Assembly: GCF_000227745.2 (NCBI RefSeq) | Contig: NC_018012.1 | Coordinates: 558,001-622,000, forward strand | Source: Thiocystis violascens DSM 198 | GTDB taxonomy: Bacteria > Pseudomonadota > Gammaproteobacteria > Chromatiales > Chromatiaceae | Direction: 5' to 3' | DNA: 64,000 bases | Part shown: in pieces, positions 45,156 through 53,494 of the stretch | How the letters are laid out: every line of letters starts with the position of its first letter | Numbering within the stretch: the first letter of the stretch is position 1 | Notes under the pieces: generated by a model | Databases searched by the model: none | Told to the model about the DNA's origin: nothing | Seen by the model: the letters and a program-made list of their open reading frames with translations, nothing else | Translations under genes and position numbers: made by a program

Positions 45156-45466
45156 AGTCCTTCGCGTTGTACCGCTACACCCATCCCGACGGCACCGCCA
45201 AGGAGTGGGCCTACAGCCATCTGGGCAATGGGACTGCCGAGATCCGCTGGGGACCGAGCAATCAACTTCGTCAGTGTCAGATCAAGCCGCTGCGGGAGGC
45301 GCAGGAACGCGCGCAACAGAAGCTCGGGAAGGGCTATCGACCGATTGGGACGATTTGGCTCGATGACGCGGGCCGACCTGTCAACACCCACGCGGTACGA
45401 CCCCTCCGCAAGAACACTGTCGATCTCACCACCCTGCTGGGTCCAGGCGACAGCTTCTACTTCTAA
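45152..45466 (+). CDS. WGR-like small protein
   Basis: 104 residues, starting at an ATGA overlap with the AAA gene, so translationally coupled. FALYRYTHPDGTAKEWAYSH, AEIRWGPSNQLRQ and QKLGKGYRPIG resemble a WGR domain with RWGP in place of WGR. WGR domains bind nucleic acid or DNA ends in eukaryotic PARPs. The placement between the MoxR ATPase and its DUF3150/VWA partners suggests a common function. Confidence 0.55.
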   Translation: MKSFALYRYTHPDGTAKEWAYSHLGNGTAEIRWGPSNQLRQCQIKPLREAQERAQQKLGKGYRPIGTIWLDDAGRPVNTHAVRPLRKNTVDLTTLLGPGDSFYF

Positions 45467-45551
45467 CTTCAACCCATCCATCGCCAACAGCGGCGCATTC
45501 GTTTGCCGTGGTGAGGCGGGCGTGTGCGCCGTGCTTTGGCAGGAGATCAAC

Positions 45552-46496
45552 ATGCAAGCCATCACCACCATCACCGATCAAGTCACCTTGGTCATCTTGT
45601 CCATCGCGATTTGGTCCGGACGCAAGAAGCTCCGCGCCGAAGACCTGAAACTCGGGGCCGAGATGCCACCGGAGGATCTGGTGTCGCTAGGAAGCAAGCG
45701 CGTTTGCGATCCGGACGCCTTAAAGGGCTTTCATCGCATCAAACAGCGTGCGGATCGCGCTTGTTTGCGTGTCGGCACTCGTTTTCTGGGCGGCTATGCC
45801 GTCCCGCATGCCCACGCCGAAGCCTTGGCCGAACAGTTGGACATGATCAAGACAGAGTTCGACCGGGAAACCCGGACCTTTCTGTGTGGTTACGACCAAG
45901 CACTTGAGCAGTGGATCAATCGTCTGCCCGAGTTCGAGGAACCGATTCGCAGAGCGATCGAGCCTGCTGCTGTTGTTGGCGCACGGCTGCGCTTCGGCTA
46001 CCAACTGGTGCAAATCGCACCGGCGGACCATCCCGGCACCTTGGCCGAGGAGGTGGCGGGGCTCGGCGACGGGATTTTTGCGGAAGTCAGCCAACTGGCG
46101 CGCGACCTGGACGGCAGTTTCGAGGGCAAGGACAAACTGCACCGCCGCGCGCTGGGCACCTTCGGACGCATTCGCGAGAAGCTCGCCTGTCTATCGTTTC
46201 TCGACGAACGCATTCAACCGGTCGTTGATGCGATCGACGATTGGGTCGGGCGTCTACCCATGGCCGCACCGATCACGGGTGGCCTCTTCAACGAAGGAAT
46301 GGGGCTGGCGCTCTTGCTGTCCGATCCGCACCGCTTGGCGCGGCACGGTGCCGGTCAATGGTCGCTGCAACACGACACTGAAGGTTGGGAACCGGACGCC
46401 GAGCAACCGTCGTTCGCGGCTGTGGACGGCGAACAGGCGGCGGTCAATCCAGGGTCCAGGCGTGCGAGCCGCGAGATCGAGAGTTTCTTCTTTTAA
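45552..46496 (+). CDS. DUF3150 domain protein
   Basis: 314 residues from ATG 45552 with AGGAG upstream. LVILSIAIWSGRKKLRAEDL, LGSKRVCDPDALKGFHRIKQRA and GTRFLGGYAVP match DUF3150, a family that occurs with MoxR and CobT-like VWA genes on mobile elements. Helical, soluble, role unknown. It is followed by a strong intrinsic terminator. Confidence 0.8.
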   Translation: MQAITTITDQVTLVILSIAIWSGRKKLRAEDLKLGAEMPPEDLVSLGSKRVCDPDALKGFHRIKQRADRACLRVGTRFLGGYAVPHAHAEALAEQLDMIKTEFDRETRTFLCGYDQALEQWINRLPEFEEPIRRAIEPAAVVGARLRFGYQLVQIAPADHPGTLAEEVAGLGDGIFAEVSQLARDLDGSFEGKDKLHRRALGTFGRIREKLACLSFLDERIQPVVDAIDDWVGRLPMAAPITGGLFNEGMGLALLLSDPHRLARHGAGQWSLQHDTEGWEPDAEQPSFAAVDGEQAAVNPGSRRASREIESFFF

Positions 46497-46530
46497 CCGA
46501 CACCTCAAAAAACCCTCGTCTTCATCCCCC

Positions 46531-46567
46531 AGGCGCTTCACCCAACCGGTGAGGCGCCTTTTTTTTA
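46531..46567 (+). terminator. Rho-independent terminator between DUF3150 and VWA genes
   Basis: AGGCGCTTCACC pairs with GGTGAGGCGCCT (one wobble), 5-base loop, eight T's. It ends about 13 bases before the VWA start codon, inside what otherwise looks like one functional unit. Confidence 0.93.
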
Positions 46568-46579
46568 TTGGAGTGCACC

Positions 46580-48187
46580 ATGCAACGACACACCATCACC
46601 AACGCCCTACCGATTGTCGCCGCCGCCTATGGGCGCAAATTCGGGATTCCGGTTCAGGTGAGCGGCTCGCACGCCTGGACCGATGGCACCATGATCCAGA
46701 TCCCAGAGATCCGCGATGACGCCACCAGCAAGACCCTGGCCTTTGGCTATCTGGCGCACGAAGCCGGGCATGTCCGCTACACCGACTTCGGCCTACCACG
46801 GCATCTCACCCCGTTGGGTCGCCATCTCGAAAATATCATCGAGGACATTCGCATCGAAGCCGAGATGATCCAGGCTTATCCAGGGACACGCACGACCTTG
46901 GACAGTGTGATCGAGACGTTGATGGCTGACGGCAGGATGTCTGAAGTGAACGCGACGGACAAGCCGGTCGAGATCCTAAGCAACGGCATCCTTGCGCTGG
47001 CACGGCACCGTTACCGTCAACAACCAGCACTGGCAACCCAAGCGAAGCAAGCGGATCGCGTGATGCGCAAGGTACTGGGTTCAAGGTTCGTCCACCGACT
47101 GCAAGGTCTCATGTCCGAGATTCCAAGACTGACCAGTACCGCCGATTCAATCGCACTGGCTGCCAAGATTGTCGCCTTGGTCGAAGAGGAAGCCAGCCCG
47201 GAAGCTGAACCAGACGAGGAGGAGGAAGGAACCCGCCAGAACCAAGAACAAGGCGCTAATCGCCAGGATCAAAGCGGTAATAACCCAGATCAAAGCACTC
47301 AACCCAAGCAGGTTGACGTGAAACCAGCACTCCAAGCCGCCTTGGATGCGACAGACGCCGAGCTTCCCGCCGACCTCTTCGAGTCGGTTGCCGAAACACT
47401 GGGCAAGCATTCGGGTGATTCACCAACCCTGCTGCCTGCATTGGAGCAATACGCCGGAGATCGCCAGCAAGGACAGCTCGCGTTGAACCGGGTCAAGGTG
47501 CATTCCGCCAAACTGACGGCTCGACTGCAAGGACTCATTGAAGCTCATACCTTGGAGACACGGCGCTCCGCGCGAAGAGGCAGGATGTTATCCACGCATC
47601 ACCTGCATCGCGCTGCTGTCGGAGATTCCAGGATCTTCCGTCTCAAGGAGCGCAAGGTGGCACCGAATACCGCGCTGCACCTGCTGGTCGACCTCTCAGG
47701 CTCGATGGCTGGAGGTCAAGACGTGATCGCGCTGGATGCGGCGATGGCCTTGGCGCTCGCGCTGGAAACGACCAATGGCGTGTCACGCGCGGTCTCCGCC
47801 TTTCCAGGAATCGACGGCGAAGATGAGAAGATCACGCGCCTTCTGTCGCATGACGACCGGGTGTCTGCAAGAGCGGGCGCGTTCGTGCAACGTGGTCGGG
47901 GCGGAACGCCCATGACTGGGGCGCTCTGGTTCGCGGTCGCAGATCTGCTGGCACGCCGCGAGACGCGCAAGGTTGTCGTCACCTTGACCGATGGCGGACC
48001 CGATGACTTCACGAGTGCTGCGAAGCTGGTTCGTCAAGCGACAGTGGCGGGGATTCAGATGATCGGCGTGGGGATTGGCTTAGATGTGTCGCGGCTATTT
48101 CCCGTGGCCATCCGCATTCACGACATTGCCGACTTGAAACGCGAACTCTTCCAGAAAGCGGAGCAGTTGCTCATTGTCGGCGGCTAG
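46580..48187 (+). CDS. CobT-like von Willebrand factor A domain protein
   Basis: 535 residues. The N-terminal third has a metalloprotease-like motif (LAFGYLAHEAGHVRYTDFG, HExxH-like as HEAGH). A central acidic, Gln/Asn-rich linker (about residues 210-255) follows. The C-terminal VWA domain has the MIDAS DLSGSMAGG, the Thr in GGTPMTGAL and Asp in TLTDGGPDD. This is the CobT/CoxE-type partner of the AAA at 44193. In cobaltochelatase the pair loads metal, but copies on mobile elements lie away from cobalamin genes and their target is unknown. The ribosome binding site GGAG lies between the terminator and the ATG. Confidence 0.83.
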   Translation: MQRHTITNALPIVAAAYGRKFGIPVQVSGSHAWTDGTMIQIPEIRDDATSKTLAFGYLAHEAGHVRYTDFGLPRHLTPLGRHLENIIEDIRIEAEMIQAYPGTRTTLDSVIETLMADGRMSEVNATDKPVEILSNGILALARHRYRQQPALATQAKQADRVMRKVLGSRFVHRLQGLMSEIPRLTSTADSIALAAKIVALVEEEASPEAEPDEEEEGTRQNQEQGANRQDQSGNNPDQSTQPKQVDVKPALQAALDATDAELPADLFESVAETLGKHSGDSPTLLPALEQYAGDRQQGQLALNRVKVHSAKLTARLQGLIEAHTLETRRSARRGRMLSTHHLHRAAVGDSRIFRLKERKVAPNTALHLLVDLSGSMAGGQDVIALDAAMALALALETTNGVSRAVSAFPGIDGEDEKITRLLSHDDRVSARAGAFVQRGRGGTPMTGALWFAVADLLARRETRKVVVTLTDGGPDDFTSAAKLVRQATVAGIQMIGVGIGLDVSRLFPVAIRIHDIADLKRELFQKAEQLLIVGG

Positions 48188-48213
48188 TATTCGCCGAATC
48201 GTGTTTCAGAAAA

Positions 48214-48234
48214 TGCGGGGCTGTCAGCCCCGCA
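48214..48234 (+). terminator. GC-rich hairpin after the VWA gene
   Basis: TGCGGGGCT pairs perfectly with AGCCCCGCA around a 3-base loop, 26 bases after the VWA stop. There is no T-tract, so it may be a rho-dependent end or a message stabiliser rather than a standard terminator. Confidence 0.5.
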
Positions 48235-48705
48235 GAACGATGCTTGGCGATATTTTAGGGTTGAAGCGGGCCTATCTCGGGGACTTTTGGTATGGCGAAA
48301 CGCGAAGTGCATCACAGTCGATGGTCACGAAGAGTTGTATTTTCACTTCCGAAAGAGGGGCTTTTATCCGATGCTTGTCAGCCATGACGGGTTGGATCAG
48401 TCCTGATGGATGGGCATCGATTTTTTTTGCCTTGCGATCACCGATTCGGACGCTGGCGATTGCTTGCATCGCCTTTTGCTGACTCGCACGAGGGGATTGC
48501 TGGTTCGTTGTCTGTCGCGGAAACCTCAACGCGAACGACACAGGTTGTCGCATGTGTCTTTTACACTGATTCCCAGTCATACAGCCGCACGCTGATAACT
48601 GTGGTATTCGCTTTCAGAAGCCACTTACACTGATAGACAACAATAGTTTCAAGGTCTCGCAATCCGGCGCCATCGATCTTCAACTTTGGAAGAAGTACAC
48701 ACACG
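48235..48705. other. Intergenic region without convincing genes
   Basis: About 470 bases. Short frames on both strands lack good starts and known motifs. It probably holds the promoter of the gene at 48706; a remnant of an older gene cannot be excluded. Confidence 0.4.
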
Positions 48706-50304
48706 ATGAATCAGTCACGATCCATATCCTCGTCCGAATCCATTGATGTCGATCACATCACCCAAGAGGAATGCCAGAACCAACAGGCGGAGCAGATCGC
48801 TCAAGAAGTCTTTGATGGGGAAGCGAACGCAACACAAACCGGGCACTTGATCACGCGCTTTGTGGCCTCCTACGAACGACATAAAACGGAACAACCGCTC
48901 GATGAATGGCTAACCGCCGAACTCCGCCAGTTTCCGACGCTCTGGCGGGACGAAGCCGAGATCGAGTCCACCGCCCGCGACATCATCGTCAGCGTCGAGC
49001 AGGCCAACGCCGCCAAGGCGTCGCTCTACGCCCATCTCGACAAGGGCAAGAGCCGGGAAAGCTGGCTGGCGAAACGGATCGAGGACGGCGCGGGCATCGC
49101 GGGCGTGGCTCAGGTCGGCCACTATGCCAGCCAGATTGATCGGGCGCTTGGCGAAGCTAATCGGCAATTCGAGAAGACGGTGTTGACGCGGAACGGGACT
49201 GGACCCATCAACCAGGCCGGAACGCTCCACGGGAATATCGCCGAGACCGAGGTTGCCAACCAGTTCAATCTCAACGCCCAGGCCAGCCATTCCGGTGTTC
49301 GCGCCGAAGTGCTCCGCAGCCAATCGCTCGACTCGCACGATCTGGTACTGCGTGATGCCTCCAATCATCTGGTGCAAAACGTCCAGGTCAAGACCTACGC
49401 CAACACCGACAATCTCATCCAGAACGTTCGCGCACACGATTACCCAAAGGGCACGACCCTGCTGGTGCACGAGGATCAGGTCGAGCGCGTGCAACGCGAA
49501 TTTCCGGATCTGAAAGTCACCAGCACGCTCGAAACCGATGGCGTCAAGGTGGAGATGCCAAGTCGCGAGGAACTCGCCGTCATGCGCAAGAAGGCGCAGC
49601 ACGAGCAGGAACTGCGCCAATACGAATGGAACGATGTCAACCGCATCAACATCGTCAAGGGCATCGGCAAGCAGGCGCTGATTGGCGCCACCATCGCCGC
49701 TGGTATGCAGGGCGGGCGGATTCTTGGTCGACGTGTCTGGAATCGGCTCACCGGCAAGGAAAACCCACCGGCCAGCGAGGATCTCCGGGAGTTTTTCGAC
49801 AGTTCCATCAAGAGCGGCAAGCATGTCGGCGTCCAGGTCGCCGTCTCTGGCGCGGTGGTGGTCGCCGTCAAGAATGGCTGGCTGGGGACGCTGCTCAAGA
49901 ATACCCCCGCCGGTCGCATCGCCAATATCGTGTATATCGGCCTCGAAAACGCCAAGATTCTATTCAAGCTCACCCAGGGCGAACTCACCGGTTCGGAGGC
50001 GCTCGACGCCATGGGCACGGTTAGTTGCAGTGCCCTGGGCGGACTCATGGCAGCCAGCTACGGCGTGACCCAGGGCGCGGCCCTTGGCGCTATTTTGGGA
50101 CCAGTGGGCGTAGTGGTCGGTGGCTTTGTCGGCGGCGTCGCAGGCGGCATGGCCGGGAGCAAGATCGGCGAGGCCGTCTATGCGGGCGGCAAGGTGCTGG
50201 TCAAGACGGCATCGACCATGCTCAAGACCCTGAACGTTGGACTCAAAGAAGCCGGCGCTGCCGTGACTCGCAAATTGAACCCGTTGACTTGGTTCGCAGC
50301 TTGA
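48706..50304 (+). CDS. Candidate nuclease-fold protein with C-terminal glycine-zipper membrane region
   Basis: 532 residues, no recognised family. An N-terminal acidic helical part (1-160) is followed by a segment with the order HGNIAETEVANQF (Glu 180/182), SLDSHDLVL (Asp 212), QNVQVKTY (Gln227-Lys229), compatible with a PD-(D/E)xK nuclease core. Then comes a charged coiled linker (290-310), and a C-terminal half rich in Gly/Ala with GxxxG runs (GAILGPVGVVVGGFVGGVAGGMAG, split here only for description; about residues 455-490), which should insert in membranes. Both fold assignments are inference. It stands alone between the VWA unit and the AT-rich block. Confidence 0.6.
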   Translation: MNQSRSISSSESIDVDHITQEECQNQQAEQIAQEVFDGEANATQTGHLITRFVASYERHKTEQPLDEWLTAELRQFPTLWRDEAEIESTARDIIVSVEQANAAKASLYAHLDKGKSRESWLAKRIEDGAGIAGVAQVGHYASQIDRALGEANRQFEKTVLTRNGTGPINQAGTLHGNIAETEVANQFNLNAQASHSGVRAEVLRSQSLDSHDLVLRDASNHLVQNVQVKTYANTDNLIQNVRAHDYPKGTTLLVHEDQVERVQREFPDLKVTSTLETDGVKVEMPSREELAVMRKKAQHEQELRQYEWNDVNRINIVKGIGKQALIGATIAAGMQGGRILGRRVWNRLTGKENPPASEDLREFFDSSIKSGKHVGVQVAVSGAVVVAVKNGWLGTLLKNTPAGRIANIVYIGLENAKILFKLTQGELTGSEALDAMGTVSCSALGGLMAASYGVTQGAALGAILGPVGVVVGGFVGGVAGGMAGSKIGEAVYAGGKVLVKTASTMLKTLNVGLKEAGAAVTRKLNPLTWFAA

Positions 50305-50461
50305 GTGTTTGACGAGATGCGCGGGAGCGATTCCGCGCACGACGGATCAATGGATACTCAAACTGGAGCGAACGCCTATTTCACCGCACACCTCAACCTG
50401 ACTCTGTCAGATCGCGGCGAATAGGGTAAAGCAGTGGTTTTCAAATTGGAGCAACAACGAG

Positions 50462-51157
50462 ATGAAAACGATTAAATTTGATCTTCCTATTAATTGCATG
50501 AACGCCAAAAGTATTGAGGAGCTACGCGACAACTTTACCGTGGAGATCCTTGATCATTATCGGAGCGGGAAACTGTCTAGGTGGATGTCGTCCCGAAAGA
50601 TGGACGATGAGTTGGCAGCGATCAATTCGTTGGATGAAGCAGATGATTACTCTCTCCTAAAAAGTCTGAGCCAAATTCTGCATGTCGATGTTACTGATGA
50701 AGGTTTAGCGTCCATTATTGATGCAAAAAAAAGAAAAAAAGCTGGCGATTATTTTTTAATTGTAAGTGAGACCGAGCCAGAAAAAGAATGCTCAGTGGTA
50801 GTCGTCGTCGATGCCCTCACCAGCGCCATCATGAATGTTGACCCAGTGACAGTCGTGTCTACGCAAGAAAACGAATGTGTAAATAAAGTTTCTAAAGACA
50901 CATCGTTTGAAGAGCCCAAAGACGTATTTGATGTAATTTTCAAAACGTCTCCTAAGAAACCGATTCACACCAACAAAGCTATTGATGAAAAACTCACAGT
51001 ACGTGAGTATCTGTTCGGAAAGAAAAATCCTAATCCAGGTCCATACATGACGCCTAAGCTTAAAGAGATTGTAAGAGAGCTTAAGGAAATCGAAGACAAA
51101 AGCAAGCTATCCAAATTCGATATTCGGTTGCTTGATCAATACGGTGACTACGTTTAA
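50462..51157 (+). CDS. Paralogue A: shared N-terminal domain plus variable C-terminus
   Basis: 231 residues, AT-rich compared with the flanks. The first 80 or so residues (from MKTIKFDLPI through WMSSRKMDDELAA) align without gaps to the start of the gene at 51299; by hand 46 of the first 80 positions are identical. The rest (about 90-231) differs completely: charged, no membrane segment, ending with a helical EIVRELKEIEDKSK segment. Such a constant N-terminus with swapped C-termini suggests a docking or targeting module. Function unknown. Confidence 0.7.
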   Translation: MKTIKFDLPINCMNAKSIEELRDNFTVEILDHYRSGKLSRWMSSRKMDDELAAINSLDEADDYSLLKSLSQILHVDVTDEGLASIIDAKKRKKAGDYFLIVSETEPEKECSVVVVVDALTSAIMNVDPVTVVSTQENECVNKVSKDTSFEEPKDVFDVIFKTSPKKPIHTNKAIDEKLTVREYLFGKKNPNPGPYMTPKLKEIVRELKEIEDKSKLSKFDIRLLDQYGDYV

Positions 51158-51298
51158 AGTAGTCTAGAGTTTGCTGGTTGGGTGCATGGTGTCCTCCTTT
51201 TGACTGCATACTTTTATTCTCTTAATCAATTGTGCGGATTCGTGTGTTTGAAGGCGCTGAGCAGCCATCTAAATTTCATTTCAAGCGGATGTACACAA

Positions 51299-51778
51299 AT
51301 GAAAATCATCAAGTTCGATCTGCCTATCGATGGCGTGAAAGTGAAGACCGTGGATGAGTTGCGGGATCATTTCACGCTTGAGATTCTGGCTCATGCCCAC
51401 AGTGGACTGCTGGCTAAGTGGCTGAGTTCGAGAAAGTTGCAGGATGAACTGGCGGCGGTGAAGACACTCGATGGCGCGGAGGATCATACTTTGCTCAAGG
51501 GATTGTGCGAGATTTTTGGTGTCGATATCGACGATGAAATTGCTTCGGCGATGTTAAACAAGGCACCCACGAAAACAGAAATTAGCGTGAATGAACAGGT
51601 GAAAATGTATGACGATCTGGCAGAGATCGTTGATTTAGCGATTTATCAAGCGATAAGGCTCAATTGCATTACGGCCAACTGTAATAAAGCAGAGAATACA
51701 GAAGTGGAATTATGCTGGGCACCTCAGAAAGAGGTTTATTTTAAAGGAGAATCTGTTTTCGAGAAATATTCGGGGTAG
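51299..51778 (+). pseudogene. Paralogue B, 5' fragment, cut by IS1-family insertion
   Basis: Starts at ATG 51299 (MKIIKFDLPIDGVKVKT). It shares the N-terminal module of paralogue A. The native sequence ends at 51773; the last codons before the TAG at 51776 come from the IS end. If the IS and one copy of the 8-base target duplication are removed, the frame runs straight on at 52579 to the stop at 53376-53378, giving one protein of 424 residues. As it stands the gene yields a 159-residue N-terminal product. Confidence 0.85.
51766..51773. repeat. Target-site duplication, left copy (ATATTCGG)
   Basis: The 8 bases directly left of the IS end are repeated exactly at 52571-52578 on the right side. 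Eight to nine bases is the usual IS1-family duplication. Confidence 0.95.
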
Positions 51779-52570
51779 TGCCCTTCTCTATATGATTTCA
51801 CGAATGAGCTTTAACTGAGAGAGTGCTATTATAATGATGGACAAAATGCCAAATAGCTCCAATATGGTTCTCAAGCTTTTTTGAGAAAGAAAGTGCTTTT
51901 CGTACGAGCCTGGAAATACGTTGCCTGAGTGTGCAGTTGTATCGTTCGATATGATTTGTCTTTCCCGATTCCTTACCGACAGCGTAATGACGGAATTCTG
52001 GAAAAACGGATTGATAAGCTTCCCAAAAATCGGTGTAGAAATCGGCCAATTCTTGATAATCGCGTGGCAATGAATTCCATAATCCTTGCGCACCCTTAAT
52101 GCCACGAGATCCGATATAAAGTCCGACAACATATCCAGAGTCACGATCTTTCGCGATCCAAACCCATTGTTTTTCATCTTTTTTCAAAACAAATGACCAC
52201 AGTTCGTCGCACTCGACAACCAGTCGAAAATCAGACAACTTTGGCACGTTTAATTGGCGCGGAACGCCCTCGTATTTTTGATTGACATAGATTTGCAACC
52301 AGGATTCAGAGACATTTGCAACACGCGCGATACCAGCAAGCGCAATCCGTTCAAGAAGCAGTCGATCGATCAGCGATTTGGTCTCTTCAGAAATCGCTGA
52401 AACTAAGGGGTCAATCACGAATTGACGGCCACATTCCCGACAAAGATGGTTTTGCTTTCCGGTTGCATTAAATCCATTCTTCACGATCTTGGTGGTGTTG
52501 CAAGTTGGGCAGTGATTCATGTTTGAATAAATCCAGTCAGATTTTAGATCCTATAGATTGGGGCACTACC
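51774..52570. mobile_element. Complete IS1-family insertion sequence, 797 bp
   Basis: Both ends begin GGTAGTGCCC and the inverted repeats continue with few mismatches for about 25 bases (TCTATA and GAT shared further in). The element is flanked by the exact 8-base direct repeat ATATTCGG and carries one intact transposase gene. Size and duplication length fit the IS1 family. It is inserted in the coding sequence of paralogue B; the exact duplication suggests a recent insertion. Confidence 0.95.
51798..52520 (-). CDS. IS1-family transposase
   Basis: 240 residues in a single frame, without the programmed frameshift of classic IS1. An N-terminal zinc ribbon (CPTCNTTKIVKNG ... CRECGRQF), a helix-turn-helix region (AGIARVANVSESWLQIYVN), and the DDE core with Asp in VVECDELWSFV and DFYTDFWEAY, and Glu in NHIERYNCTLRQRISRLVRK. 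It fills nearly the whole element, and looks intact. Confidence 0.93.
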   Translation of the reverse strand: MNHCPTCNTTKIVKNGFNATGKQNHLCRECGRQFVIDPLVSAISEETKSLIDRLLLERIALAGIARVANVSESWLQIYVNQKYEGVPRQLNVPKLSDFRLVVECDELWSFVLKKDEKQWVWIAKDRDSGYVVGLYIGSRGIKGAQGLWNSLPRDYQELADFYTDFWEAYQSVFPEFRHYAVGKESGKTNHIERYNCTLRQRISRLVRKALSFSKKLENHIGAIWHFVHHYNSTLSVKAHS

Positions 52571-52578
52571 ATATTCGG
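52571..52578. repeat. Target-site duplication, right copy (ATATTCGG)
   Basis: Exact copy of 51766-51773, directly right of the IS end. Confidence 0.95.
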
Positions 52579-53378
52579 ATCTGTTTTTTTCTCCACCTGT
52601 CGCTTGCAAAATAGTTGAAAAGATTGCCGATGATCATCAGAAATTAGTGTCAGGAGATCTTATTGGATGGTTTATCCTGCCGGAAAGTGCGGAAGATTAT
52701 TCTGGTAACTGGCATGTTCTTTTATCCATTTTAAAGCATCGACAAAATATTCTTGATCTTGTGTCAAAACTCATTTTGGAAAAAACGAATATTACATTGT
52801 TTAAAAAAGCAATTGATCGCCGCATCTCAGTTATTCAGTCGGTTATTGACATTATTGATAGTTACGAGCTTCCAAAAAGTGGAATGTTATCAATGATTTT
52901 TTCGTTATGGAACAATGAGGAAGTAAAACAAGGAATTGAACAAGTTGACGAAGATAGTGATGATTTCGAAATAGCGGGAAAGCTAAAAAAAGCAAGAAAT
53001 TCGTTACTAGACTCCCTCGCAGGACTCCCTCAAGACCACTGCAAGATAATTTTTTTCAATAAAAATATCGATAAAAAAGATATAATCATGTATGGACTTG
53101 AAGATAGCGAAGAAAAAAATATAAAGCTATGTGTCGAAGTCGGCGACAGGATTTACGCAAACGATGTTATTGCGAAGGAAAAGTATTCATATTCAGGAGG
53201 TAAATCAATTCGCTCAAACGCGACCGGAATTGTCAGAGAGATCCTTATTGATGAGGAAAGCAAGGTCTCAAACGGTACGATTTTGTTAAGGGTAGAAACT
53301 TTTTCAAGTCACTCTACAGCCAGTTTTGTTCAGGAAGAAATCAGCAAGTTCTATCAGAAAATTAAGTCGTTTTTTTGA
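52579..53378 (+). pseudogene. Paralogue B, 3' fragment, with biotinyl/lipoyl-like C-terminus
   Basis: The open frame continues the interrupted gene (LFFSPPVACKIVEKIADDHQ onwards). A start at GTG 52647 could give a 243-residue product, but no ribosome binding site supports it. The middle is helical and AT-rich. The C-terminal 70 residues (VEVGDRIYANDVIAKE ... IRSNATGIVREILIDEES and VSNGTILLRVE) follow the beta-hairpin pattern of a biotinyl/lipoyl domain, without the lysine that is modified in enzymes. The stop overlaps a possible TTG start of the AAA ATPase frame. Confidence 0.8.
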
Positions 53379-53494
53379 TACGCCTGACGAAGATTTCTGA
53401 TGAATCGCTGATGTTGAAAGAAAAACGGCTTTGTCTCATTTTTCAGGAATACGACAGCGATTTTCTAAAATCCGTTTTTCGAGACTCTAAATCC

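Noticed and set aside
48174..48580. Overlapping 102-residue frames on both strands
   Set aside because: Neither has a ribosome binding site or a recognisable motif; left as intergenic.
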